This document shows positions 39,869 to 49,049 of a stretch of DNA of 64,000 bases, piece after piece. Under the pieces are notes generated by a model, which saw only the letters and a list, made by a program, of their open reading frames with translations, had not been told where the DNA came from and ran no database searches. Numbering within the stretch: position 1 is the stretch's first letter; each line of letters starts with the position of its first letter. Source of the DNA: Motiliproteus sp. MSK22-1 (GTDB lineage: Bacteria > Pseudomonadota > Gammaproteobacteria > Pseudomonadales > Balneatricaceae); NCBI RefSeq assembly GCF_001968815.1, contig NZ_MIEQ01000027.1:248001-312000 (forward strand), read 5' to 3'. A program made the position numbers and the translations under genes.

Positions 39869-42800
39869 ATGTCTGATTGTCTTTGGGTTGTTAAGGTATT
39901 CCTCATACATAGATCTTTCCTGAAGATAGCAATTCTTCTTGTATCATTTTTTGTCATCGGTACTGCATCAGCAAGTCGAATAATCAACTCAGTAACCCTG
40001 AACGGCGCTAATAACGTTTCAGTCTCCGCCGGTGATACGATATCAGCCTCTTTGAGTGTGACTACAAGCGGTGGTGCTAATAGTAACGCTTGGAAGTCAA
40101 GCGCTTGGCTTATTTCGACGTCTTCGGGTTCTGGTTTTACATGCGTTAATCACGGAAATCATAATCAAAGTGGTACCTATTCAGAAACCTTTGATATTAC
40201 TGCGCCGGTTTCCGCCGGTAGTTACAATGCTTACTTTTTGGTCTATAACGACAATTCTTGCAACGGCAGCAGTAGCAACCTGTATTTTTTATCCAACAGT
40301 GTTGTTGTGGCAGGAGCGGGTGCGACCCCCTTTGCTGAATGGCGCCTGGATGAAGATAGCTGGAACGGTACAGCCGATGAAGTGGTTGATTCAGCAGGAG
40401 TGTTTCATGGCACTGCGTTAGCAACCTCGCCAACTGACGGGCAGGTCTGTAACGCTGCAGACTTATCGGCGCCCGGTACTTCAGATTATCTCTCCCTGAA
40501 TCGAGGGGCATTGAATGGCGTTACTGATTTTACAATTTCTGTTTGGGCTAAGACTTCTAATACTGGCAGTCAGGCGCTGTTCTCCGGTTCCAGTGGTTCG
40601 CAGCATAATGAGCTGATTATGTGGTTTCCCAATGCTACTACGTTCACCCCTTATCTGAAGGGTCAGGGCAACGGAAGTATTTCTATTAGCAGTATTGCCG
40701 ATAATCAATGGCACCATCTTGTCTGGACACGCAACGGCACCCAGAACTGTATCTACATCGACAATAACCTGCAGGGATGCTCAACTAAAGATGATTCTGC
40801 GTTAAGTATTGCCACCGGTGGGCTTCTTATTGGTCAGGAACAGGACAGTCTGGGGGGTAACTTTGATGCCGGTCAGGATTGGGAAGGGCTGGTCGATGAG
40901 CCGATCATTTTTCACAGTGCATTGAGTGCTTCTGCTATTGGTGACATTTACAGTAATCAGTCAGCTGGTAATGGTTGGGATGGTACCGCGAGATCCTGTG
41001 ATATGTTGTTGGCGGAGTGGCGCATGGACGAAGCCTCTTGGACAGGCTCCAGTGATGAAGTGACTGATAACAGTGGTCATGGCTATCACGGAACCGCCGT
41101 TAATGGTGCTGACACCGCCGGAATATCTCCAGTTGTCAGTGGTAACCCCGGTACCTGTCGATATGGAAGTTTCGACGATGCTGGTGGCAATAATGCAGAT
41201 TACCTGGTAGTTCCAGGCTTTCCTGATGTTACCCAGAATTTCAGTATAACTGGTTGGATTCGCTCAGAGGATATTAGCCGAAGAGGCCAAAGAGTCTTCG
41301 CGGATGATCAATCAAATAGCGGAGGCTATGCGCTTAGTCTGGGTGATGGCGGTAGTGGGCGATTACGTTTCTATTCCCGCGCAGGCAGCCCGGTCAGCTT
41401 GGACTCTAATGCGGTTATCACCAATAACAGCTGGTATTTTGTTGCTGGTGTGGCGGACATTACTAATAACACAAAAACAATCTATATCTATAGCAGGGCA
41501 GGGGTGCTGTTAGATACGGTATCTTCTTCCTACAGCGGGAGTTGGGGGACCGACTCAGGTCCTGTCTCGATCGGTGGTGAAACCAACAATGGTGAGCAGG
41601 CTAACCGATTTTTCGGTAATTTGGATGAGGTGAGATTTTACAACGGTTTACTTTCACCAGCTAAATTGACCAGCATTCTTAATGAAACTCATCCTTGTCC
41701 TGGGCAGCCTGTGAGTCATTGGCGATTGGATGAAATCAGTTGGAGTGGAGCGGCTAATGAAGTAGTCGATAGTATTGGCAGTAACCACGGACAGGCAATC
41801 AGCACTTCACCAGATGCTGGTTTGTTGTGCAACGCTGCAGATTTCAGTGTCGATAGTACCAGCGACTATATTTCTCTGAATCGGGATGCGCTAAATGGTG
41901 CTGGTGACTTCACTATTTCAGTCTGGGCAAAAACCAACAACTCCAACAATCAGGCGCTGTTGTCCGGCTCTAGTGGATCACAGCATAACGAATTGATTAT
42001 GTGGTTTCCCAGCAACACCACATTTATTCCCTACCTGAAGGGGTCTGGTAGCGGCAGTATTACCATTAATAATATTGCTGACAATCAATGGCATCATCTG
42101 GTCTGGACACGCAGTGGCACTCAGAATTGCTTGTATATTGATGCCAGCCTGCAGGGGTGTTCGACAAGAAGCAGTAACACATTAAGCATTGCATCCAATG
42201 GTTTGATATTGGGCCAGGAGCAGGATAGCCTGGGCGGTAGCTTCGATATTAACCAGGACTGGCAGGGAACGGCCGATGAACTGTTGATTTTTGCTGAAGC
42301 TATCAGTCCAAGCTTTATTTCCAGTATCTATAACAACACGCTGGCGGGTAGAAACTGGGACGGGGCTGATCGCAATTGTATTGCTGGTAGTTGCCGTCTG
42401 GGGGGCTTCCAGCTGTCGCCAGCGTCTACGGCGTTGGCCTGCCCTTCGACCCGAGCAGAGATCGGTGTTCGTGCGCTCTGTGCTGATATGAGCACAACAA
42501 AAGATGATTATGAGGGCACTATTCAACTTAGCAGCAGCGCCTCCAGTGGCAGTGAGTTTTACGCGACAGCTAGTGGAGGTAGTTCTATTTCCAGCTATAC
42601 CTTTAGCAGCAACGAAAATGGCGTGGCCAGCGTATATCTCTATCATAATAATGAGGAAGGTGTTGCTGTGACGGTGACTGATCAGGATGAGAGTCCGGTG
42701 GTCGGTGAAACCGGCTCACTAACAAACTTTCACGCTTTTGGATTGATTGCCGATACGATTTCAAACATCAATGCATGTGAAACAACACAAGACTACAACT

Positions 42801-44476
42801 TGAAAGCTTTCGGGCAATTACCTGGTGATACCGATTGCGATGTGATCACGGGTTTTAGTGGTGCTAAAAATGTAACACTCTGGTCGAGCTATGTTTCACC
42901 GGCCAGTAATTCCAGTGACACACAATTATTAGTAAACGGTGCACCCGTCAGCGCAAAAGAGCTCAATGCTGGTTCGCAACCTATGGAATTTATTGATGGT
43001 GTCGCAAAATTTACGGTTAGCTACCCGGATGCAGGCCAAGTAAAACTACTGTTCAAACATGATGAGACTCCCTATAACAGTAACCCCCTTCAACCGATGC
43101 TGGGGGAGACCAATATATTTGCTGTGATTCCTGTTTTATTCGGTATTAGTGCAAGTACAGCTTCAGGATCGCTACATGGCAGTGATCATAATGCTACAGA
43201 AAAAGGGGTGTCGGGCTCTCCGTTCAATTTGTCTATCCAGGCGCAATGTGCGGACGGTACACCAACACCTAATTATCAACCTGCAAAAGCTTTTATGACT
43301 CTTACTCAACGCTGGCCTGCAAACGGGGCTAGTGGCGCACTTACGCTGAAAAATACCCCCTATGTGCCAGGGACCGTTGCTTCTAATATTTCCGCTCTGT
43401 TTTCAGGGGGAGCTGTTTCGGATGCTGCCAGTCGTTACAGTGAAGTAGGAGTTTTTCGGCTGGCTGTCGAGGATACTGGTTATTTTGGCAGAACTATAGG
43501 AATTACTAGTGTTGATATAGGGCGCTTCTACCCGGATCACTTTTCTTTGGAGGCCCCGGTGCTAACTAATCGCAGTGATTTAAGTTCCTGTATGGATACT
43601 TTCAGTTATATGGGTGAAACTTTTAATGTCAGCTATTTTTTGAAGGCTCAGAACAGCGGTGGTGGCATAACTCAAAATTATACCGGTAGTTTTGCCAGGC
43701 TGGATGGTTATAACAGTCTTCAGATGGGAGCGGTAAATGATGTGGCAAATGGCGGTGTAAACCTTACTTCTCGACTCGCTGGTGGCACAACCCTTATCAC
43801 CTGGCCTGCTGTAGGAGATGCCAGCGCGGGTATCGCCAGTATTTCTGTAGATTTACAACTGAATCGAAGTTCTTCTCCAGAAGAGCCGTTCGAGAGTCTT
43901 GATATCGGTACTGCTCCCCTTGATGGGGATTTAGTGACGCTGGATAATTTTGATCTGGATGTTGATGTTAATGGGGTTGAAGAGAGTGCAACGCTGGGGA
44001 GGACTCTGGTTTATTACGGTCGTCTGATGGTGAAAAATGCCTTTGGTCCGGAAACTGAAGACCTTCCTGTGGTCGCGCGGACCGAATATTACAAAAATGG
44101 CACCTTTGTTATAAATGACCGAGATAACTGCTCGCCAATTGCAGTTGATATTCTTGATCCAATACTAGGTCGTGTTGTTTCTGGGGCGACGGTTAGTGTC
44201 GGAGGTGGTAACAGTGCGGTCAGTTACATTGAACCAAGTCTGCTGAGCGGTAATTTGGGCTTGAGGTTTGGTGCGCCGGGTGCGGGTCATGCCGGTAATA
44301 TTCGCTTCCAATTGTCTGATACGGCTAGTACCGGCATCAGCTCAATCCCATGGTTGCTTTACGACTGGGATGGTGATGGCTCTTATAACGACGACCCAGG
44401 CAGTCGAACAGCCACTTTTGGCCGCTACCGCGGCCATGACAAGGTTATATTCTGGAAAGAAGCGTTTAGCGACTGA
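39869..44476 (+). CDS. Large LamG-domain surface protein, MshQ-like (DUF6701)
   Basis: This 1535-residue protein has a signal peptide ending near residue 36 (FFVIGTASA). Three LamG (concanavalin-like) domains follow, starting near residues 154, 380 and 614. The first and third are closely similar (both contain SGSSGSQHNELIMWFP and IADNQWHHLVWTR), while the second is a different version. From about residue 845 the protein resembles the MSHA-pilus protein MshQ / DUF6701, including GRFYPDHF and the end FGRYRGHDKVIFWKE. In MSHA clusters mshQ lies last; here no other msh genes are present. It is likely exported and adhesive, inferred from domains. A GGAGC/GCTCC hairpin lies at 39834-39847 before the gene. 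Confidence 0.85.
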   Translation: MSDCLWVVKVFLIHRSFLKIAILLVSFFVIGTASASRIINSVTLNGANNVSVSAGDTISASLSVTTSGGANSNAWKSSAWLISTSSGSGFTCVNHGNHNQSGTYSETFDITAPVSAGSYNAYFLVYNDNSCNGSSSNLYFLSNSVVVAGAGATPFAEWRLDEDSWNGTADEVVDSAGVFHGTALATSPTDGQVCNAADLSAPGTSDYLSLNRGALNGVTDFTISVWAKTSNTGSQALFSGSSGSQHNELIMWFPNATTFTPYLKGQGNGSISISSIADNQWHHLVWTRNGTQNCIYIDNNLQGCSTKDDSALSIATGGLLIGQEQDSLGGNFDAGQDWEGLVDEPIIFHSALSASAIGDIYSNQSAGNGWDGTARSCDMLLAEWRMDEASWTGSSDEVTDNSGHGYHGTAVNGADTAGISPVVSGNPGTCRYGSFDDAGGNNADYLVVPGFPDVTQNFSITGWIRSEDISRRGQRVFADDQSNSGGYALSLGDGGSGRLRFYSRAGSPVSLDSNAVITNNSWYFVAGVADITNNTKTIYIYSRAGVLLDTVSSSYSGSWGTDSGPVSIGGETNNGEQANRFFGNLDEVRFYNGLLSPAKLTSILNETHPCPGQPVSHWRLDEISWSGAANEVVDSIGSNHGQAISTSPDAGLLCNAADFSVDSTSDYISLNRDALNGAGDFTISVWAKTNNSNNQALLSGSSGSQHNELIMWFPSNTTFIPYLKGSGSGSITINNIADNQWHHLVWTRSGTQNCLYIDASLQGCSTRSSNTLSIASNGLILGQEQDSLGGSFDINQDWQGTADELLIFAEAISPSFISSIYNNTLAGRNWDGADRNCIAGSCRLGGFQLSPASTALACPSTRAEIGVRALCADMSTTKDDYEGTIQLSSSASSGSEFYATASGGSSISSYTFSSNENGVASVYLYHNNEEGVAVTVTDQDESPVVGETGSLTNFHAFGLIADTISNINACETTQDYNLKAFGQLPGDTDCDVITGFSGAKNVTLWSSYVSPASNSSDTQLLVNGAPVSAKELNAGSQPMEFIDGVAKFTVSYPDAGQVKLLFKHDETPYNSNPLQPMLGETNIFAVIPVLFGISASTASGSLHGSDHNATEKGVSGSPFNLSIQAQCADGTPTPNYQPAKAFMTLTQRWPANGASGALTLKNTPYVPGTVASNISALFSGGAVSDAASRYSEVGVFRLAVEDTGYFGRTIGITSVDIGRFYPDHFSLEAPVLTNRSDLSSCMDTFSYMGETFNVSYFLKAQNSGGGITQNYTGSFARLDGYNSLQMGAVNDVANGGVNLTSRLAGGTTLITWPAVGDASAGIASISVDLQLNRSSSPEEPFESLDIGTAPLDGDLVTLDNFDLDVDVNGVEESATLGRTLVYYGRLMVKNAFGPETEDLPVVARTEYYKNGTFVINDRDNCSPIAVDILDPILGRVVSGATVSVGGGNSAVSYIEPSLLSGNLGLRFGAPGAGHAGNIRFQLSDTASTGISSIPWLLYDWDGDGSYNDDPGSRTATFGRYRGHDKVIFWKEAFSD

Positions 44477-44503
44477 TCTTGTCAGCAGCAATGATTGTCC
44501 TGC

Positions 44504-44908
44504 TCAATGCAGCTTAAACAGCCTTGCTCGGGTTTCTTCCAGATTAAATATTTCGCCCTTTGATTCTGATACATAGCGCAGTTCATCCAGCTGCTGAAAC
44601 AGTTCAATTTCTTCATCTGGCATATGATGCAGGCAGTCGCCACCAAAGAACCAAAAAAGGTCGCGATCAATCAAAGGGACAAGGTGAGGATATCCTCGAA
44701 TCAGTCTGGCGATCATTTCCTGACCCACATACAAAGCATCATCTTCACCGTTTTCCAGTGCCTTTACCAGAACAACCAGTTCGGCGAGAAAATCCTGATC
44801 GTCCTGCAACATTTCCTTACCGTTAAAAGGGGGTTGCTTTAGTAAACGGTTGAAGCTGGATTTCAGTAGATTAATATGAAATTCAAAGTGGTTTAAATGA
44901 TCTACCAT
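44504..44908 (-). CDS. PA2817-family-like protein
   Basis: This 134-residue acidic protein resembles the uncharacterised PA2817 family of Pseudomonas and relatives; the segment DLFWFFGGDCLHHMPDEEI is the part I recognise. I chose ATG 44908, which has CGGAAATC upstream, over an in-frame TTG at 44929. No signal peptide, membrane helix or catalytic motif is visible. It is convergent with the LamG protein gene, with 27 bases between. The family has no established function. Confidence 0.7.
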   Translation of the reverse strand: MVDHLNHFEFHINLLKSSFNRLLKQPPFNGKEMLQDDQDFLAELVVLVKALENGEDDALYVGQEMIARLIRGYPHLVPLIDRDLFWFFGGDCLHHMPDEEIELFQQLDELRYVSESKGEIFNLEETRARLFKLH

Positions 44909-45155
44909 GGTGGAGATTTCCGTGCGCAATTAATTTAAAGTACAAAAGACCTGAAAGGCCAGGTTAGATCTTGAATTCGATACAATTCAACCCAACATAG
45001 CAATGTTACCTCTGAACAATAGCTCGTTTCAGCATCTGCTTTCAAAATTTCGGAACAATTGTATTCTGTTCAGAAACAATTAATCCTTGGGGAAAGATTA
45101 AAAAGCCCCAGAGGCCTCTTGTTTGCAGAGGCTTTACTCACCAACAGGTATCTTA

Positions 45156-46091
45156 ATGACAAAGGCAGGCTCAACCAAGGCGTTGTCCATCCAGGGTCTG
45201 AAAAAGACCTATGATAATGGTTTTACCGCCCTGAAGGGGATTGACATGAGTGTCGAGCAAGGTGATTTTTTCGCTTTGCTGGGTCCTAATGGCGCTGGCA
45301 AATCTACCACGCTGGGCATTGTTTCTTCGCTGGTTAACAAAACAGCAGGAAACGTTGAGATATTTGGTCATGATATCGTGAAAGATCCCGTCAACGCCAA
45401 AAAACTGATGGGGGTCGTGCCGCAGGAGTTTAATTTTAACATGTTCGAAAAAGTTCGAGACATCGTTATCACTCAGGCGGGGTACTATGGGATGCGTGCG
45501 GCTGATGCGCAAGATCGTTGTGACCACTATCTGCAAGCGTTGGGGCTTTGGGATAAGCGTAATGATGTGTCGCGAATGCTTTCCGGCGGAATGAAGCGTC
45601 GTCTGATGATTGCCCGGGCATTAATTCATGAGCCTAAATTATTGATACTTGATGAGCCCACGGCTGGCGTTGACATTGAGTTAAGACGTTCTATGTGGGA
45701 ATTTCTTACAGAGATAAATGGTCAGGGAACAACCATTATTCTGACAACCCATTATCTGGAAGAAGCGGAAAGCCTCTGTCGCAACATTGCAATTATTGAT
45801 CGAGGTGAGATCCGTGCCAATACCAGCAAGCGGGAATTGCTGGCCCGATTGAATTCAGAGACCTTTGTTCTGGATGTGGTTCCCCCGTTGTTGGAGGTCC
45901 CTGTTATTGAAGGCTATTCTGTCGAGCTTGAGGGGGATCATACGCTCATTGTCGAGGTTGAAAAGGAGCAAGGGCTTAATGGGGTGTTCAGCCAGTTAGA
46001 GGCTTTGGGCATAAAAGTGATCAGTATGCGGAACAAGACTAACCGGTTAGAAGAGCTGTTTGTCAGGTTGGTTGAGAACACTCTTAATTAA
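45156..46091 (+). CDS. ABC exporter ATPase, YadG-like
   Basis: This 311-residue ATPase has Walker A (GPNGAGKST), the signature LSGGMKRRLMIARAL, Walker B (LLILDEPTAGVD) and the switch histidine in LTTHYLEEAE. It pairs with the ABC-2 permease that follows and matches E. coli YadG in type. I took ATG 45156 as the start, since the upstream extension has no support. The C-terminal 70 residues are a regulatory-type domain. Substrate is unknown; the YadGH system is uncharacterised. Confidence 0.9.
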   Translation: MTKAGSTKALSIQGLKKTYDNGFTALKGIDMSVEQGDFFALLGPNGAGKSTTLGIVSSLVNKTAGNVEIFGHDIVKDPVNAKKLMGVVPQEFNFNMFEKVRDIVITQAGYYGMRAADAQDRCDHYLQALGLWDKRNDVSRMLSGGMKRRLMIARALIHEPKLLILDEPTAGVDIELRRSMWEFLTEINGQGTTIILTTHYLEEAESLCRNIAIIDRGEIRANTSKRELLARLNSETFVLDVVPPLLEVPVIEGYSVELEGDHTLIVEVEKEQGLNGVFSQLEALGIKVISMRNKTNRLEELFVRLVENTLN

Positions 46092-46179
46092 GCGTGGGGA
46101 ATGGAAAACGCAAAGTGGTCATGAGGGAATCAGTAGCAGGCCAGTGAGTATCACCGATAGAGATGCGAGTAATCAAAGT

Positions 46180-46953
46180 ATGAGAGTTCAGGAAACCTAT
46201 ATAGCGTTTTCCACCATTGTTCGTCGAGAAATTCACCGGTTCTTGCGTATCTGGTTGCAAACGCTGTTGCCGCCAGCAATTACCATGACATTGTATTTTG
46301 TGATCTTTGGTAATCTTATTGGTCCTCGCATCGGCGAAATGGGCGGATTTGGCTACATGGAATTTATTGTTCCCGGTCTGATTATGATGTCGGTGATAAC
46401 TAATTCATATGGCAATGTGGTTTCTTCTTTCTATGGCACTAAATTTCAGCGTCATATCGAGGAGTTGTTGGTGTCCCCTGTTCCCATCAGCGTTGTATTG
46501 ATTGGTTATGTGGCCGGTGGCGTTGCTCGGGGTCTGGCGGTGGGGTTGATCGTCACTTGTTTATCATTGTTTTTTACCGATCTGCACATTCACAACATGG
46601 GGGTGACGCTTTTAGTGGTTCTGATGACGGCAGTGCTGTTTTCTTTGGGGGGGATCATTAACGCTATCTTTGCCAATAGTTTTGATGACATAAGTATCAT
46701 TCCAACCTTCGTGTTGACTCCGTTGACCTACTTAGGAGGGGTTTTCTATTCGATCAGCCTGTTACCGGAGTTCTGGCAGACGGTTTCGCAAATAAATCCC
46801 ATTCTCTATATGGTGAATACATTTAGATATGGCATTCTGGGAGTATCGGATATCGATGTTGGTACAGCCTTTATCATTATCAGCGCTTTTATAGTTGGAC
46901 TCTATAGCTATGCCTATTATCTGCTTCGTATTGGTAAAGGTATTCGTCACTAA
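46180..46953 (+). CDS. ABC-2 exporter permease, YadH-like
   Basis: This 257-residue inner-membrane protein has about six helices and closely follows E. coli YadH (256 residues): EIHRF, RIWLQTLLPPAITMTLYF, FDDIS, PTFVLTPLTYLGGVFYS and NPILYM. I placed the start at ATG 46180; longer in-frame starts (for example GTG 46144) would add a poorly conserved leader. The longest open frame overlaps the ATPase gene, but the chosen start lies 88 bases after it. It is upstream of queF. Confidence 0.88.
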   Translation: MRVQETYIAFSTIVRREIHRFLRIWLQTLLPPAITMTLYFVIFGNLIGPRIGEMGGFGYMEFIVPGLIMMSVITNSYGNVVSSFYGTKFQRHIEELLVSPVPISVVLIGYVAGGVARGLAVGLIVTCLSLFFTDLHIHNMGVTLLVVLMTAVLFSLGGIINAIFANSFDDISIIPTFVLTPLTYLGGVFYSISLLPEFWQTVSQINPILYMVNTFRYGILGVSDIDVGTAFIIISAFIVGLYSYAYYLLRIGKGIRH

Positions 46954-46967
46954 TTGAGGGTTTGCTC

Positions 46968-47807
46968 ATGACACATGACACTAACAAAACTGACGAAGAT
47001 CGGCTGAAGCACACCCCTCTTGGTCAGGAAACAAACTATGTAGTGCACTACGATCCAAAGCAGCTTTGTCCTATTCCCAGGGCTAATAACTGGCATCACC
47101 GAGATTACCAGAAGGCACCTTTTTCTGGCTGTGATATCTGGAACGCCTATGAGATTTCCTGGCTTAATCCCAAAGGCCTGCCACAAGTGGCTATAGCGGA
47201 GTTTCGTTTTCCCTGTGACTCACCTCATATCGTCGAATCCAAATCCTTTAAGCTCTACTTAAATTCCTTTAACCTTACCCGTTTTGAAACGGCTGATGAG
47301 GTGCAATCCCTAATGGCTGGTGATCTCAGCCAGTGTGCGGGAGCGGATGTTAAAGTTGTATTGTTACCCGTAGACATAGGATCAGAGATATCTACACTGC
47401 AAGGGCATTGTATTGATCATCAGGATATTGAGATCGAGCACTATCAACCCGTGCCAGAGGTCCTAAGGTCTGTTGCAGGTACTGAGGTTCAGGAGCAGTT
47501 GTACAGTCATTTACTTAAGTCCAACTGCCCGGTAACCGGTCAGCCGGATTGGGCAAGTATTCAAATAGAATACCTTGGACCTGCAATTGATCAGGCAACT
47601 CTGTTGAAATATCTGGTTTCTTATCGAGAACACGGCGACTTTCATGAACAGTGTGTCGAACAGATTTTTATGGATCTGCTGGAACAGTGCAAACCTAAAG
47701 AGTTGAGTGTTTTCGCCCGTTATGTCCGTCGAGGGGGGCTGGATATCAACCCATATCGCAGTACCGAACCCCAACCGACTGTTAACAATCGATTAATCCG
47801 TCAGTAG
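46968..47807 (+). CDS. queF: 7-cyano-7-deazaguanine reductase QueF (bimodular)
   Basis: QueF reduces preQ0 to preQ1 with NADPH in queuosine synthesis. This 279-residue protein is the long, two-module form: the N-terminal half has ESKSFKLYLNSFN and the C-terminal half has the catalytic Cys in KSNCPVTGQPDW and the ARYVRRGGLDINPYRS end. The ATG is at 46968 with GAGGG 8 bases upstream; an in-frame TTG lies 6 bases before. It is 14 bases after the permease stop, and a nitroreductase gene follows. Confidence 0.96.
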   Translation: MTHDTNKTDEDRLKHTPLGQETNYVVHYDPKQLCPIPRANNWHHRDYQKAPFSGCDIWNAYEISWLNPKGLPQVAIAEFRFPCDSPHIVESKSFKLYLNSFNLTRFETADEVQSLMAGDLSQCAGADVKVVLLPVDIGSEISTLQGHCIDHQDIEIEHYQPVPEVLRSVAGTEVQEQLYSHLLKSNCPVTGQPDWASIQIEYLGPAIDQATLLKYLVSYREHGDFHEQCVEQIFMDLLEQCKPKELSVFARYVRRGGLDINPYRSTEPQPTVNNRLIRQ

Positions 47808-47822
47808 ATCTGAGAGAGAACT

Positions 47823-48389
47823 ATGGAAGCACTTGAGCTGCTGTTGAACCGAGTATCAACACCTGTATTGGCTGATCCAGCTCCTAATGATCAGCAACTG
47901 GATGTTATTTATCGAGCGGCGTTACGCGCCCCAGACCACGGTGCATTGAGGCCCTGGCGATTTCTAACAGTAAAAGGAGCAGCCAGAGAACAGCTTGGGC
48001 AAGTATTTCAGCAGGCAGGGATTAAGGATAATCCTGACCTGGAAGAGGCGAAGTTTAATAAACTGGGGAAAATGGCAATGCGCGCGCCATTGGTGGTGGT
48101 TGTTATTGCCCGTCTGAGTGAACACCCTAAGGTGCCGGCGCTTGAACAGCAGGTATCAGCTGGAGCGGCTGCGCAGAACATGATTCTGGCTGCTTTTGCT
48201 CAAGGCATCGGTGCCATGTGGCGAACCGGCGATATGGCTTATCATCCCCACGTCCACAACAGGCTAGGGTTGTCGGATAATGAACAGATTATTGGCTATC
48301 TTTACCTTGGCGCAATGCCTGAACGTTTGAAAAAAGTACCTGATTTGGACCCCGCGGATTTCGTTTCCGACTGGAGTCTGGTGGAATGA
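47823..48389 (+). CDS. Nitroreductase-family protein, YdjA-like
   Basis: This 188-residue protein matches the small FMN nitroreductase YdjA: MEALELLLNRVS, RAALRAPDHGALRPWRF, APLVVVVIARLSEHPKVPALEQQ (trimmed to 20 below), QGIGAMWRTGD and IGYLYLGAMP. It has the FMN-binding Arg/Ser-type N-terminal region of the family. It lies 15 bases after queF and overlaps the next gene by 4 bases (ATGA). The physiological substrate is not known. Confidence 0.88.
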   Translation: MEALELLLNRVSTPVLADPAPNDQQLDVIYRAALRAPDHGALRPWRFLTVKGAAREQLGQVFQQAGIKDNPDLEEAKFNKLGKMAMRAPLVVVVIARLSEHPKVPALEQQVSAGAAAQNMILAAFAQGIGAMWRTGDMAYHPHVHNRLGLSDNEQIIGYLYLGAMPERLKKVPDLDPADFVSDWSLVE

Positions 48390-48901
48390 ACACCGAAAAT
48401 ATGGAAATCGATAGTATGAATAACGGTGGACCTGACTCAGGAGCACAGCAATTAGAACTGTTCAAAACCCGGGTGCTGGCAGAGATACCGTTAACTTCTC
48501 ACATGGGATTTCAGCAATTTCGATACGATAAGGAATCTCTTTGTATCGATGCTATCCTCGAACCGAACCATAATGATAAGGGGACTGCATTTGCTGGTTC
48601 TCTCAGTGCCACGGCTAATCTGTGTGGCTGGGGGCTGGTCACGTTGTTGTTGGAGGAGTTGGACGACGATTATGATGTGGTCATCCGCGACAGTCGTTTG
48701 GAGTACTTTTTGCCAGTCACTCAAGACTTTACAGTACGGGCTGAATTTTCCGATACGAACAGCATCAACCCTTTCATCGAAAAAATACGGACAAAAGGAA
48801 AGGGGCGAATGGACGTGGTCGTTAAGGTAGAAGAGAGCGGGGAGCTTTGCTTTCGTCTTACTGGAGCCTATGTAGCCCTTAAGAAAAAGAAGTGGCTGTA
48901 A
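48386..48901 (+). CDS. YiiD-type thioesterase-like protein
   Basis: This 171-residue protein has a hotdog-fold thioesterase domain of the YiiD C-terminal type: PLTSHMGF, HNDKGTAFAGSLSATANLCG and DSRLEYFLPVTQDF. It lacks the acetyltransferase domain that precedes it in E. coli YiiD. It overlaps the preceding nitroreductase gene by 4 bases, consistent with coupled translation. The acyl substrate is unknown. The gene is the end of the queF-ydjA-thioesterase run. Confidence 0.82.
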   Translation: MNTENMEIDSMNNGGPDSGAQQLELFKTRVLAEIPLTSHMGFQQFRYDKESLCIDAILEPNHNDKGTAFAGSLSATANLCGWGLVTLLLEELDDDYDVVIRDSRLEYFLPVTQDFTVRAEFSDTNSINPFIEKIRTKGKGRMDVVVKVEESGELCFRLTGAYVALKKKKWL

Positions 48902-49049
48902 TAGCTCGGGATATTCTTGTCACAGCAATTATAGGGCAGTTTTGGGGGCTGCGAAGGGCTGAGTCAGCGGTTTGTAGTATTCAGCAGACTGTTTCATCGT
49001 CTGATTGAAGACTGACACAGTAGACTTAATGGGATCTACGCTGATTGAT

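Noticed and set aside
45098..45134. Terminator-like hairpin before the YadG-like ATPase gene
   Set aside because: The stem is present (AAAGCC/GGCTTT), but no upstream gene on the plus strand needs it and the T-run is short.
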